This document shows positions 36,414 through 49,959 of a stretch of 64,000 bases of DNA, in pieces. The stretch comes from Ministeria vibrans ATCC 50519. Its lineage: Eukaryota; Opisthokonta; Filasterea. The notes below the pieces were generated by a model. The model ran no database searches. It worked only from the letters and a program-made list of their open reading frames with translations, and was not told the origin of the DNA. Position numbers and translations under genes: made by a program. The stretch's first letter is position 1, and each line of letters opens with the position of its first letter. The stretch is from assembly GCA_943704425.1 (NCBI GenBank), contig CALSCP010002121.1, forward strand, positions 64,347 through 128,346, read 5' to 3'.

Positions 36414-38523
36414 TTATTGACAGACTGAAAAGAATAGGCCGACGGTGAGACGCTCGGCGAGTTGGAATACAAAGAGAGCAAGCTTGGCGGCAAACAAGTG
36501 ATGGGACAAAGAGCAAGGAGCGTGAGTCACGATGGTCTGCGTAAGCGATGCAAGACGGGACGCAAAGTGGTCGGGCGACAGCGAAGACGATGAGAGGAGG
36601 TGCGTCGCAGAGAGGGCGTCCACAAGCAACACATGCTCTCCTTCGCGCTGCTGCTGGAATGGGCCAATAGAGACGCCGTTGAGAACACGACAGAGCTGTG
36701 AGGTGTCAAGGGTGCGTGGAATGTGCGTGAGGTTGAAGAACGGACAGAGTGACTCGATGTACTGGGCGTGCGTGATTTTGACCACATCGACACTGCTCAA
36801 GGGCCCACGTACCACGGCAGCGAGTCCATCGATGTCGCCAGGACCCTCGTGTGCAGCCGACGCAAAGTCAAAGACAAACACCAAATGAGCAGACACTGCG
36901 AGTTGGAGAAGTGCCAGGCGCGACTGGTCATGCGTTAGCCACCAGTGGACTCCGAGTCTACGTGCGCCCGTAAGCTCACCAAGGGAATTGTCTGGTGACA
37001 CACAGTCGCGGGCTCTGCGCAACACCACCACACGCACTTCACCGTCGACAATCTCCGTCGTGTCCTCCTCCTCCTCCTCCTCCTCCTCCTCCTCCTCCTC
37101 CTCCTCTCCAGTGCCGTGCTGCATATCCCATACAAACTGTGTGAACAAATCATCGTCAACCGCATCGCCCTCGCCGGCCCCATACTCCCCCATCGCGTGA
37201 GACCCATTGCCACCACCTCCACCACCATATGGGTCCTCGGGTGCAAAATCAGCAGGACTGCCGTCCCATACATCTCGCACAAGCCGCCGTGCCACCGTCC
37301 CCACCAAACCTACAGCATCCTGGCACAGAAGAAGAGCTCCTTCGACACGCTGCAACACTTGTAGAACCTGACCCCGGTGAACCGCCAGCGACGCCCCATC
37401 GCCACCAGATGCGTCCTCAACCGCACGCACAAATGGAGGCAGCGCGCCACCATCATCCTCTTCTACTTCGCTGCTGTCGTCCCCCCACTCGTCCGCGGTC
37501 GCCTCGGTCACCGCCGAGCCTTTTCGTTTGTTGCCGCCGGGTCGTGCCTGCAAGTACTCGTTGCTGTTGTTGTTGTTGTTGTTGAATGTCTTGAACATGA
37601 GTCCCGGTGGCAAATTACTAATGGCACAAGGTGTACATTCAGGGCGCGAGTGAACCACGAGTCAATCCTCTTACCCTCGACGAACATACTCCGCGGCGAT
37701 TCTGTCGAATCGTGCAATCACATTGATGACCACTTGACCCTTCTGGAGACCGCGTCCCTCTTCTCGATGGGCATTCTGACGTTGCATAGTACGCAAAAAA
37801 CCCGCCAGTGCCACCGGTGGTTGATAGTCTTGCGGAAATTCTATCGCACAGTCCAAGATGAGAAACACAGTGATGAAAAAGAACAGCACATTTGCAAAAT
37901 GAAACGTGTACGTCCTCACCGACGTGTTGGAGTTTGCCGCTGCGCGGTCCTTTGTAGACGAGGAAATAGTTTTCGTTGCGGCCGGATGAGCGCTTCTCCC
38001 AGAGCACGCCGGGAGGCATGACGCTGGGGTCGGAGAGGAATCGTTTGCCTTCCGGGCCAAACATCTGTAGGACCATCGCCACGACACTGCCCTTTTGCGT
38101 GCCGCCGGGCCGTTCCTTGACCATGCGCAACAGCAACGCCTTGACGTTGCCAACCGTCGCGCTGCTGGACGTCGCCGACGGCACCTGTGCTTCAATGGTG
38201 CGCGTTGACGAGGCATGTCGCAGAATGCAGGCGCCGCCATGGTGTTCCCACCGCAGGTCCTCAGGCAGGTCCTGCGCCACGTCTGCGAATGCCGTCCATC
38301 CCTCGTCGCCAAATTCTGCCTTGATCTAGACCAACGATGCGAATGAGACGAGGGAGAGAGAGAGAGAGGGAGAGAGAGAGGGAGAAGGAGTATTGAGAGA
38401 AAGAGCGTCGAGACACTCGTTACCTTCTTCGCAAGAAATCCACGGTCAATTCCGCCGTGTTTCCCCTTTGCAAACTCAATCGCAACGCTTCGCGCAAAGT
38501 CAAACACTTCAGCTTTGTTCATA
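36414..38523 (-). CDS. EXD1-like protein with degenerate 3'-5' exonuclease domain
   Basis: Exons in transcript order 38523–38425, 38325–37920, 37840–37675 and 37617–36414 give 624 residues. A stop-delimited reading splits this into two genes, but a 57-nt GT–AG intron (37618–37674) joins them in frame. The N-terminal 150 residues look like a winged-helix-type fold (AKGKHGGIDRGFLAKK, NVKALLLRMVKER). A poly-Asn stretch, acidic linkers and a run of Glu at about 395–408 follow. Residues 430–565 match the RNase D-like fold of EXD1 (SRLALLQLAVSAHLVFVFDF, RTLDTSQL, DALSATHLL). The motif I D-x-E is replaced by HWW, and the motif II Asp is missing (THAQYIESL), so it is probably catalytically dead, as animal EXD1 is. 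The 5' end is uncertain: 38649–38730 could contain another exon with a GTAAGT donor. Confidence 0.6.
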
Positions 38524-39155
38524 AGATGAAGGTACACAAACGAAATACTAAATCGTTTATTGAGAAATGAGAAATTCGGTGAGAACTCCACCCAGGGAAG
38601 TTCGTAAACGCCTCCGATCCGCCCATGGACTGTAATAAGACTCACTTACATACAGGCGGAGTGTATGGAGACACGCACAGACTTCACACTGCAGTCTCGG
38701 GCGGTCCATTGCGCTGAACGAACGGAACATTACGCTGTGGGTTCACCGTCTTTCACTTTTTAGGCTGACACAGTCACACACACTGACACACACACACACA
38801 CACACACACACATGCCAAGCCCAGCGGTGGAATCACCGGGCGAGCAGACACAGACCGCGCTGCGCCCAGCCGGAAGGACGAAGCCATGTTCGGACACTTT
38901 TCAGACACACCTGTTCAGAGTGTGTTCAACTGGGAGTTAGGGCTTTGAGCTTTCTTTCCTGCTCTAGAGTCTAGACTGAGGACTCTGGCTCGCTTTGGCC
39001 TATCGTTGAATTCTGACATGCTGTCTAACAAGTAGACATGATCACTGTAGTGACGTAGTCTGCATTGCTGTGCAACTTGGCCAATTTTTCAAATTCCATA
39101 ATTTTTCTTTAAAATACCTTATTGAAGGTTGCGGTTACCAACCGAGCGTCTTTCT
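38524..39155. other. Intergenic region with (CA)n tract
   Basis: About 630 bp between divergent genes. It holds a CA repeat at about 38779–38812 and two short Met-initiated frames on the minus strand: one from 38887 with a mitochondrial-presequence-like composition, one from about 38730 ending at a perfect GTAAGTGAG donor. Neither can be joined in phase to the EXD1-like exons with certainty, so both are left unassigned. Confidence 0.4.
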
Positions 39156-40760
39156 ATGAATCCTCTTTTCGTGCTCTCTCTCTTTGCTTGCGTCAGCCTT
39201 GGAGTTGGTGCTCAAGTACAAGACACAAGCGACACAGAGTGCATGCTGCAGGAGCTGGAGGAGGATTTCGACGTGGCACGCCAGCGATTTTCGGAGTGGT
39301 ACTCCGGGACGAGTTGCGGTCGTCCCATCACGCGCCATCCCCGCGTTGAGCGAGAAATGCTGGAGAACTGCCGGGGTGGCGCATGTGTGTGCAACGAGCT
39401 GGACTTGTGCTCACACATGTCACTTGACCTCATTGACGAGCTGCGGAAGGTGGACGATGGCTCAGACGAGTCGACTAGCGACGATTTTACTGGGGTTCGC
39501 ATTGCCCGCCGCTTTATCAACGTACGCCAACAAGCGTACGGTCGCCCTGGGGGCCGAGAAGCGTTTGGAAACGCACTGCTTGAAACCGCTTTGCCAGCCT
39601 ACCACCTGGCTGTGCGCGACCGTCGTCGTCGCTCTGCAGGCGTCATTGTCGACAACCAGTATCCCCTCAATGCCACCGACTTGCGCGCCTTCCAATGTGT
39701 TTACGACGACATGGACGGCCCCAACTGGGCCGTATGCTCGCGAGCTCGAGACGATCCCTGTGGCTGTTCCAACGTCATCTGTGAGACGCAGGGTGAGCAC
39801 CGGCGCATCGTTGGACTGGTGCTGCGCCACGCGGGCTTGAAGAACGCCCTTTCTGACTGCGTGTCGGATCTGTCTGAATTGCGTGTCCTTGACATTAGCT
39901 ACAATCGCGAAGTGACCTCTGGGACTCCAGATGGCTTTGCGCGCCTATCCAAACTCGAGACCCTTGCCATGAAGCCCTCTCTCGGGCTCGCTGAAGCAAT
40001 TTCCCAGTTGAGTCGGCTGCGACTACTGGAGCTGAGCTTCGCGAATGAAAGGCAGTCGTTTGAGACACTCACACCACTCTGTCGCCTCACACACCTTCAG
40101 GCTCTGCTCCTCTTCAGCTCGTTTGTCGGACCACTTCCGAGCTGCTTTGGAGCCCTGTCGTCGCTGGTGCGCCTTGAGGTGGTGGGTAATTATATGATGA
40201 ACACGGGCATTCCGCCGGAGTGGGGCAACCTCGTCAATTTGCGGGTATTCGTCGGCTTTCAATCAGGTGCTGTGTGGTGTCCTGCCGACCGCGCCTCCTT
40301 GCCTCCTCTTGAGTGTCGTCCTCTGTACCAGGCGGCTCTCGAGTACTCAACTGACTCTCCGCCTTGGCTCTGCCGAGAATTCTCTCTGTCTGGTCCCATT
40401 CCGGATGAGTTGCGACACTGGAGAAAGCTGGAGAAATTTTGGGTGGATGCCAACTACTTGTCGGGACCCATCCCCGAGTGGATCGGGATCGGCTGGCCCA
40501 ACTTGCGCACTCTCGACCTCTTCAACAATGTACTGACGGGAGAAATTCCCGAGTCAATGGGCCAGCTTCTGCTGTTAGAGCAGGCTCAGCTGCAAGACAA
40601 CCAGCTGAGTGGCAAGGTTCCACCGTCTCTTGCAAAGCTTCCACGATTGGACTTCCTGAATATCGCGCTGAATGCAAACTTGACTGGCTGTGTGCGACCC
40701 AACGCGTATCCGTTGTATCGTACAATGTACAGCGGCACCAATGTAAGCGACTGTATGTAG
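39156..40760 (+). CDS. Secreted leucine-rich-repeat protein, intronless
   Basis: Single exon of 534 residues. A clear signal peptide starts MNPLFVLSLFACVSLGVG. A Cys-rich N-terminal region (to about residue 150) is followed by a plant-type cap (DLRAFQCVYDDMDGPNWAVCS…DPCGCSNVICET), where the WxxC-type Cys pairs precede the repeats. Roughly ten leucine-rich repeats follow, several with the plant-specific LxGxIPxx form (LSGPIPDELRHW, LTGEIPESMGQL, LSGKVPPSLAKL). The end is Cys-capped, with no transmembrane helix or GPI-like tail, so it is probably secreted. Such proteins are frequent in amoebae, stramenopiles and plants; the ligand is unknown. It is the only long gene in the window without an intron besides NTAQ1. 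Confidence 0.85.
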   Translation: MNPLFVLSLFACVSLGVGAQVQDTSDTECMLQELEEDFDVARQRFSEWYSGTSCGRPITRHPRVEREMLENCRGGACVCNELDLCSHMSLDLIDELRKVDDGSDESTSDDFTGVRIARRFINVRQQAYGRPGGREAFGNALLETALPAYHLAVRDRRRRSAGVIVDNQYPLNATDLRAFQCVYDDMDGPNWAVCSRARDDPCGCSNVICETQGEHRRIVGLVLRHAGLKNALSDCVSDLSELRVLDISYNREVTSGTPDGFARLSKLETLAMKPSLGLAEAISQLSRLRLLELSFANERQSFETLTPLCRLTHLQALLLFSSFVGPLPSCFGALSSLVRLEVVGNYMMNTGIPPEWGNLVNLRVFVGFQSGAVWCPADRASLPPLECRPLYQAALEYSTDSPPWLCREFSLSGPIPDELRHWRKLEKFWVDANYLSGPIPEWIGIGWPNLRTLDLFNNVLTGEIPESMGQLLLLEQAQLQDNQLSGKVPPSLAKLPRLDFLNIALNANLTGCVRPNAYPLYRTMYSGTNVSDCM

Positions 40761-40791
40761 TAATGAACAAATTGAAAAAAGAAAAATGTTA

Positions 40792-40809
40792 ATAATAATT
40801 ATTATTATA

Positions 40810-40845
<36 letters not shown>

Positions 40846-40858
40846 TATAATAATTATT
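40792..40858. repeat. (AAT)n microsatellite
   Basis: Imperfect AAT/ATT repeat in the spacer after the leucine-rich-repeat gene, with about ten uninterrupted AAT units in the middle. Confidence 0.95.
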
Positions 40859-40909
40859 ATCGTTATGTTTGTGTTTGAATACATTTATGCGAATGTTTGA
40901 TTCAGTCAT

Positions 40910-41149
40910 TCAGGGGTAGCCCTTAAGCTTGTATTTGCGGAAGGACGCGCGGAAGTAGGCACTGGTACCGCCCGACAACTACAGCAGCCGCAAGACGGGT
41001 CACTGGGGCTCTTTGGACACGGAGACATGTACAATATCTACCAGATGTAGATGGATGGGCACCGAATGCCATTGGGTATGTGACACGGCCATATCCACGC
41101 CCGTCAGTGCGCCATCACTCACAAGTGAGTCACAACTGGCATGATTCAT
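40910..41149 (-). pseudogene. Unassigned two-exon fragment, possible PFK-like C-terminus
   Basis: Two GC-rich exons on the minus strand, 41149–41033 and 40978–40910, join in phase 0 across a 54-nt GT–AG intron and end in a stop, giving 61 residues. The first holds ALTGVDMAVSHTQWHSVPIH, whose spacing recalls the AxxG-TG…VPI segment near the end of ATP-dependent phosphofructokinases; the second ends FRKYKLKGYP. No catalytic part is present. The sequence upstream of 41163 is AT-rich. It may be a decayed gene end, a small novel gene or chance. Confidence 0.3.
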
Positions 41150-41250
41150 GAATATATGTCTATAATTTCTTATTTCAGGGTGTGCGTCATGATCGGAGGG
41201 TGCCGTCACTGCAACACACTGAACACAGCTATGCTTTGCGAATTACTTAA

Positions 41251-41300
41251 CAATTTCAAATTTCAATTTTATTATTTTATTTCACTTTCATTGTCGGAGT
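41251..41300 (+). promoter_or_regulatory. TTTCAAATTTCAATTTT element before CCDC134
   Basis: AT-rich stretch directly upstream of the CCDC134 start with TTTCAAATTTCAATTTTA and TTTCACTTTCATTG, similar to the start-proximal elements of UGGT, kanadaptin and PRP16. Confidence 0.35.
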
Positions 41301-41309
41301 ACAGCAACA

Positions 41310-41625
41310 ATGGGCAAACGACTTGCAGCACTCTGTATTGGATGTACGGTTTTCTTGTGTGTGAGTGCTGAGCCGTCGGATTCAGTGGATGTGATTGCAA
41401 ACGCAAATCCATCACACATTCTGCTTCCCAAAAACTGTACGTCGCTTGAGATGTGAGCCAAGACCCGCGACGTTCTCACGCGGACTGTGTGTGTTTGCAG
41501 ACGAGGCGGACTTTGACGAGCGACGCAGAGAACATTTTGATGCCGCGAAACGACTGCTGAAAATGGAAATCCAGCGGCGCACAGACACTCTTCCAGTACG
41601 AGACACGACCCATAGGGGTCTCGCT

Positions 41626-41719
<94 letters not shown>

Positions 41720-42310
41720 TGTGTGGTTTGAGGAAGAAGAGGATTCTGTGTGTGTGTGTGTCTCTCTCTGTGTGTGTGTGTGTGTGAAGAGCAGATGTGG
41801 CATCAGCGTCTAACGATTGTTGTGTAGTACGCACTAAAGCCACTGATGGGGGCCCTTCGCAAGTGCCGCACGCAGATTACTCAATGGGAGGAGGAGAAGG
41901 AGGCGTCGGCTGGGAAGGAACCATTGCCAGTTGAAAAGTTTGATGTGTACTCGCGCTTGTGGGAGAGCACGGGTTTCCTAGCGGACCTGACACTGCGCCT
42001 GCCCGACTCACTGCACCGCCATTTCCGTATTCATCCAAACGACCTTGAGTTAGCTCGCTGGGCACATGCGCGTGCACGTGCATCGCTTTTTGACCACGCA
42101 CACACACTCCGTCTGCTCAATCTCATGGGCCAAGAACTCGAATTTGATGCGCACGATCCAACCTACGTCAATCCGTTCCTCGAACGTGTCTCGCCGGAGA
42201 GTCCCGCGTCGTCGCTGGATCCCGAGAAGCTTCAGCGCAACCGACGGGAGGAACTGCGCAAGAAGCGCAAAGAGCGTCTGCGCCAACCGCGACTGTCCAC
42301 AGACCTCTAG
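41310..42310 (+). CDS. CCDC134: CCDC134-like secretory-pathway protein
   Basis: Exons 41310–41436, 41501–41595 and 41828–42310 give 234 residues, close to human CCDC134 (229). A cleavable signal peptide starts MGKRLAALCIGCTVFLC. The body is helical and follows CCDC134 in order: YEADFDERRREHFDAAKRLL, FDVYSRLWESTGFLADLTLRLP, a Trp-Ala block, LLNLMGQELEF, NPFLERVSPE, then a basic KLQRNRREELRKKRKERL helix. Human CCDC134 is ER-resident and ends in the KDEL-like QSEL; this protein ends STDL, which could be a weak retrieval signal. In animals CCDC134 takes part in ER protein quality control. Intron 2 contains a long GT repeat. I rely on colinearity and length, not identity. Confidence 0.75.
41629..41725. 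repeat. (GT)n microsatellite in CCDC134 intron
   Basis: About 40 GT units, interrupted once by TATG, within intron 2 of the CCDC134-like gene, with shorter TG runs further downstream in the same intron. Confidence 0.97.
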
Positions 42311-42314
42311 TGGA

Positions 42315-42319
42315 AAGAG

Positions 42320-42382
<63 letters not shown>
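42315..42382. repeat. (GA)n microsatellite, intergenic
   Basis: GA repeat directly after the CCDC134 stop codon, in the 209-bp spacer before the crotonase gene; probably part of the 3' UTR or promoter. Confidence 0.95.
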
Positions 42383-42387
<5 letters not shown>

Positions 42388-42519
42388 AGACCGCTGTACC
42401 ATTGAATGTTCGACTAGCAGAAGTAAATATTAAAGAGAATCAATCGCTTACAATAATCATGGTTAGTATGGAGTACAATCATTGAATTGGTCGAATACAA
42501 TAATTCACTTGTCTGTTCA

Positions 42520-43418
42520 ATGATCCGCACAAGTATCGTCGCCGGCAACATCCTGCGAATCGGACTCAACAACGGCCCCGTGAATGCCATGTCGCCGGGC
42601 CTGCTGCAGGGGATCGCCAAGGCGTGCCAGAGCGCCGAGTTGGATGAGACAGTGCGCGGAGTGCTCATTGCGTCGGACTGTCGAGCCTTCAGCGCCGGCC
42701 TCGACCTCAAGGTTTGCTCCGTTGCAGAGAGTGCCGAGTCTTGTTTGCGTGCACCTAACACTCTGGGGTTCGCAGCACGTCAGGGACTTGGTGACCGACT
42801 CAGACGCAACCAAGGTTGAAAAGTTCATCTTCGACGACTTGGAGAATGCGCTTCTGGCGCCCATCCGACTGTCAAAGCCCGTTGCTACAGCAGTGGACGG
42901 ACACGCTATTGCCGGAGGGTTCATCCTGGCGCTCGCGGCAGACTTTGTGTCCCTTGGCGAGAACCCCAAGGCACTTGCAGGGCTCAGCGAGCTGCTTGTG
43001 GGCGTGCCCTTCCCGCCGCTCCCTCTCCTCGTCTGCGAGCGACAACTCCCTGCCTCGTCGTTGCGCCACTTTGTATACTCGGGCGCCACCATGTCTCTTT
43101 CCAAATGCTACCAGACTGGTGGCTTTGGCGACGCTGTCTCAGGCGCTCCTGAAGCGCGTGCTACCGCCTGGCTGTCGCTCGTTGCATCGAGACCACCGCA
43201 AGCTTTTGCCCTTGCAAAGGTTCATTTCCGCTCCTGCGCACATGTACCACAATGATCCCATTCCCCTCCCTCCTTTTTCTCTGTAGGCGTCCTTTTGGGA
43301 ACAGCTGCGCTCACACTCTCCCACCCAGTCCCAACGACAAAATTTTCTCACGGCGATTCGCTCACAGGAATGCATCGACGCCATCTCAGGCGCACTTTCG
43401 AAGAAAAAGACCAAGTAA
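42520..43418 (+). CDS. Enoyl-CoA hydratase/isomerase family protein (ECI1-like)
   Basis: Exons 42520–42711, 42776–43219 and 43287–43418 give 255 residues of a single crotonase fold. Visible are the substrate/oxyanion-hole segments SDCRAFSAGLDLK and DGHAIAGGFILALAADF. The spacing resembles mitochondrial delta3,delta2-enoyl-CoA isomerase (ECI1) and related short crotonases, but the catalytic Glu position is not clear and no presequence is obvious, so the exact reaction is open. Donors are atypical (GTTTGC, GTTCAT). The stop is 44 bp from the stop of the convergent GARS–AIRS gene. Confidence 0.8.
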
Positions 43419-43462
43419 ACTCCTCCACCAATACCGTTGCTCTCTGTACTTCCCAAACTCAC

Positions 43463-46607
<3,145 letters not shown>

Positions 46608-46952
46608 GAATGCAGAGTTAAAAATAATAAGATTCTATTAGAACAAATTAAAATGGGATGAGATCTTGAGAATCGATTTTTTCGTATGAAATGTGTGTTG
46701 GAGTATATACGCTCGATCTTAAATATCTTTGGGGGGTTAGTCTATACTCTATGATCGTCGATAGTCGATAGAAGTATTGATAATTGTGTTTCTTTCTTTG
46801 TAGTTTACACTTCTCTGCTTCGGTCTTATGAGAATAGGAATAAATGAAGCTTAATAAAATTAAATCAAATTATTACTATTATTACTATTATTTTTAATAT
46901 CATGCCTTAGGATGAAAAAGGAGATGTATAACGTTTATTTATTTTCAATGGG
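46608..46952. other. AT-rich intergenic region
   Basis: About 345 bp between the GARS–AIRS start and the DNAJC11 stop, strongly AT-rich, with ATCGTCGATAGTCGATAG and ATTACTATTATTACTATT repeats. No ORF or RNA gene is visible; it should carry the GARS–AIRS promoter. Confidence 0.5.
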
Positions 46953-47140
46953 TCACTTGACAAGATGAGCTAAACAAAAAAAGATGCACCAGTCAGACAC
47001 AACGCAAAATGTGAGGCTGTATCTTACATTTACGAGGCATTGCAAGAGACTGCTCGTCGGCAATGGTGACATCATGGATGCGCTCACGGAACTTGTACCG
47101 CACGCGCAACTGCAACAACATGACAAAATGGAGTGAACAC

Positions 47141-47229
<89 letters not shown>

Positions 47230-49836
47230 CAAAGTGATAGAGAAAGAAACAAAGTGATAGAGAGAGAGAGAACAAAGTGATAGAGAAAGAAAGAAAACGA
47301 AAGAGAGAACAAAGTGATAGAGGGAGAAAGATAGAACAAAGTGATAAAGAGATATAAAAAAGAGATACAAAGTGATAGAGAGAGAATAGTGAACAAAGCG
47401 CACATCTTACTTGTTTGTCGCGACTGGGCATTGGGTCGTAGAAGCCGACCAATTGAGACTTGGGACCGGCGGGGAGCTGCAATACGCTGTCGCGCACCAG
47501 CATTTGGAGGGGAACGGTAACGTCAACGACCTCGGGCGTAGGTGTATGCTGGGCGCCCGCGCCGTCGGTGTCGTCGTCCTCGTTGACGAGCAGCACACCA
47601 TACCACGCAGCAAGGACAACTAACCCACTGCGTTCCTCCTCGACCTCTATCCGCCGCGCCACTGCTTCCGCCATCAGCCCCACTGCAGACTCTGCCTCCG
47701 CCTTGGCCAGGGCAATCTGCTCTCGCTCGGCCTTGGCGGCGGCCTCTCTGCGCTCCCGCTCCTGTCTGCGCCGGTTAGGGATCATAATCCACCGGTGCGC
47801 CAGGTACGCGAGCAGCGCAGGAATCGCCGAGCCCAGAAGCACACTAGGCACCGTGGGCTCGTCGGGCATCAGCCGGATCGGCAGCATATACACTTGTCCC
47901 ATGCGCGCCACACGGATCTTCAGTGTCACGCCCGTCGGCACTCCCAGCGCAAGCGACAGTCCCACGCGTGTTCCTTCGCTCACCTAACCATATTCGACAC
48001 AAATTATACAATATTATTATAATTATAATTATTCTGTTATTATATATATATAATAATAATAATAATTATTATAATTATATAATTATAATAATTAATATCA
48101 TATAATATATAATAATAATTATAATTATATATATCTGTGTGGTGTACCAGTCTATCTGCTCCGTATTCCACCGCCCAGCCACTCAGCGTCAGTTTCCCAC
48201 TCAGCCGCGCATTCATCACAGTGCTCACTGGCACTGCAATCGTACTCGACACTGAAAAAGGTTTGCGTGGCGCAATGTCAAACGCGCCCGTGAGCTGCAC
48301 TCCATTCTCAAACGCACGCACAGTCGACACAGTCATTCCAGAATTGCCGCCCCACTAATGGAATAATAAAAATATATTAATATAATAGTCAGGGAGAGGG
48401 TTAGTGCGCATGGCGTGACGGTCGCACGTACCTTCCATGACACATACGACATTGTTGACTTGGTGAGCTGGCGCCCCACTGTCAGTGCACCCGCTGGTCG
48501 TGCGCCCATTTCATTGACATGTAGAGTCACAGATTTGGTGATAAACCTACATTGAACAATTGTGCAGGTGTTACTGCCAAACTCAAAACTCTCTCTTTAT
48601 ACAATCTCTCTCTCTTTTTACGTGTGCTTGTTAAACTGATGGTACATCTTTCCCGTAATCTGCGTCGTCGATCCAATCGTCACTTCAGCCTATCACCAAA
48701 ACATGATTTTATCAGAGCTACTCTCGGTCTTTCATCAGAGCTATTCTCTGTCTCGCTCCATCTCTCTGCCTTGCTCGATCGCCTCTCTCTACACTTACTG
48801 CAACATTGGACGCATTTCCAATCTGACGTTTGACGGCTGCGGTCAATGTGCCCCCGCCACTTCCATCTTGCGAGACCAACAGCCCACTCAGTGTCAGTGT
48901 GTCGTGTTCACTCAATTCCGTCTAAATAGAGTGTGTTCAATAACAAAAAGAGAGTGCTCGGTCATGTTGTTCATGTTATTTTGATTACCTCCACACTCTG
49001 TTGGAAACTCATCCGTTCCACTCGCATCTCCTGAGCCTGTGGAATGGACGCTGCAAAGGCGTTCGTCGCGTCCACTTGAAACACAACCATTCCCTAGAAA
49101 AGTTGATAAAGACACACGCAGCGTTTGATGGCTCGATTTCCTCACTCCTCCGCCTTACCCTCGCTTGCGAAATACGCTGCATCCGTTGCATCTTTCGCTT
49201 GTACGCAAGCTTCTCAAACTCCCTGACAATGTCGTCGGCTGTCGTCAGGTGCGGCCCCAGCTCACAGCCAGCGTCGAGACCGCGCTGGCCATACAGGTCG
49301 TAGATGGTGCGCTGCTGCGAGTCGCTCAGCACCTCAAAGGCACGCTGCACGCGCGAAAACTGCGCCTGAGCTGCCGCCTTCTTCTCAGGATTGCCTTGGT
49401 GCTTGTCTGGATGGAATTGGACACAGAGACGTCGATAGGACGCCTTGATCTCTTCGTCGGTCGCCTGTGGAACGCAACAGCACAGTCAGCTCACAACACC
49501 CCCCGTCGATCAACGCACACACGCCCCACTGCAGCAACACTCGTCTCCCGGCCGGGTGCGCGACGCATGTAGAAGGCGGATGGCCGGGCGAAGCGCAAAA
49601 AACGTGACAAAAAGTGTTTCAAAAAACGCCATTGCGCGAAATGTCTCCGCTGAGCCACCCTCCTGCGTCGATGCCACCCGGCAGAGCAGCACACAGCATA
49701 CACACACCCACACACTCACCTCCTTGTCGACTGCGAGCACCATGTAGTAGTTGACGTCCGTGCTGGGCTCGCCCTCGTCCTCGCCGTCAAAGGCCCCTTC
49801 GTCAAAGGGCCCGTCGTCGCCAAAGTCGTCGTCCAT
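46953..49836 (-). CDS. DNAJC11: DNAJC11-like J-domain protein
   Basis: Mitochondrial outer-membrane J-protein that associates with MICOS and supports cristae organisation. Ten exons in transcript order: 49836–49720, 49464–49159, 49093–48989, 48921–48799, 48689–48622, 48546–48432, 48354–48148, 47983–47411, 47109–47028, 46969–46953, giving 570 residues (human 559). The acidic N-terminus leads into a J domain with HPD at residues 57–59 (FHPDKH). A middle beta-rich region follows, then the DUF3395 C-terminus with the signatures VIDVTVPLQ-like VVDVTVPLQMLV, GFYDPMP and LRVRYKFRERIHDV, ending MPRKSHLVK. Human ends at nearly the same motif. A 17-nt last exon completes the frame. Intron 47110–47410 is GA repeat. 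Confidence 0.93.
47144..47395. repeat. (GA)n plus ACAAAGTGATAGAGA minisatellite in DNAJC11 intron
   Basis: About 85 bases of GA repeat followed by at least five units containing ACAAAGTGATAGAG, with variants AAAGAAAG and GATATAAAAA. The pyrimidine strand is the transcript strand. Confidence 0.95.
48003..48135. repeat. AT-only low-complexity intron
   Basis: Intron of the DNAJC11-like gene composed nearly wholly of ATT/AAT and TATA words; able to form many hairpins. Confidence 0.85.
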
Positions 49837-49959
49837 GCTATGAGAACACTGAACTATGTAATAATAATTATAAAATTAAAAAGCCAGATCACTCGATAGG
49901 TTTTGGGCTTTAACTTTTATACACATTTTTACGATCCAATTACAACACGATTTTTTATT

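Noticed and set aside
37599-37658. Separate gene starting with a GTG or ATG near 37598–37658
   Set aside because: A 57-nt intron with GT–AG ends joins this frame exactly to the upstream exons, and the first ATG begins inside a poly-Asn linker, which is an unlikely protein start.
38649-38887. Mitochondrial-presequence-like exon (Met at 38887) and a second short exon near 38730
   Set aside because: Neither joins in phase to the EXD1-like coding exons, and one runs into the CA repeat; kept only as a remark.
41590-41813. Cys-Val repeat protein
   Set aside because: It is a translation of the GT microsatellite within the CCDC134 intron.
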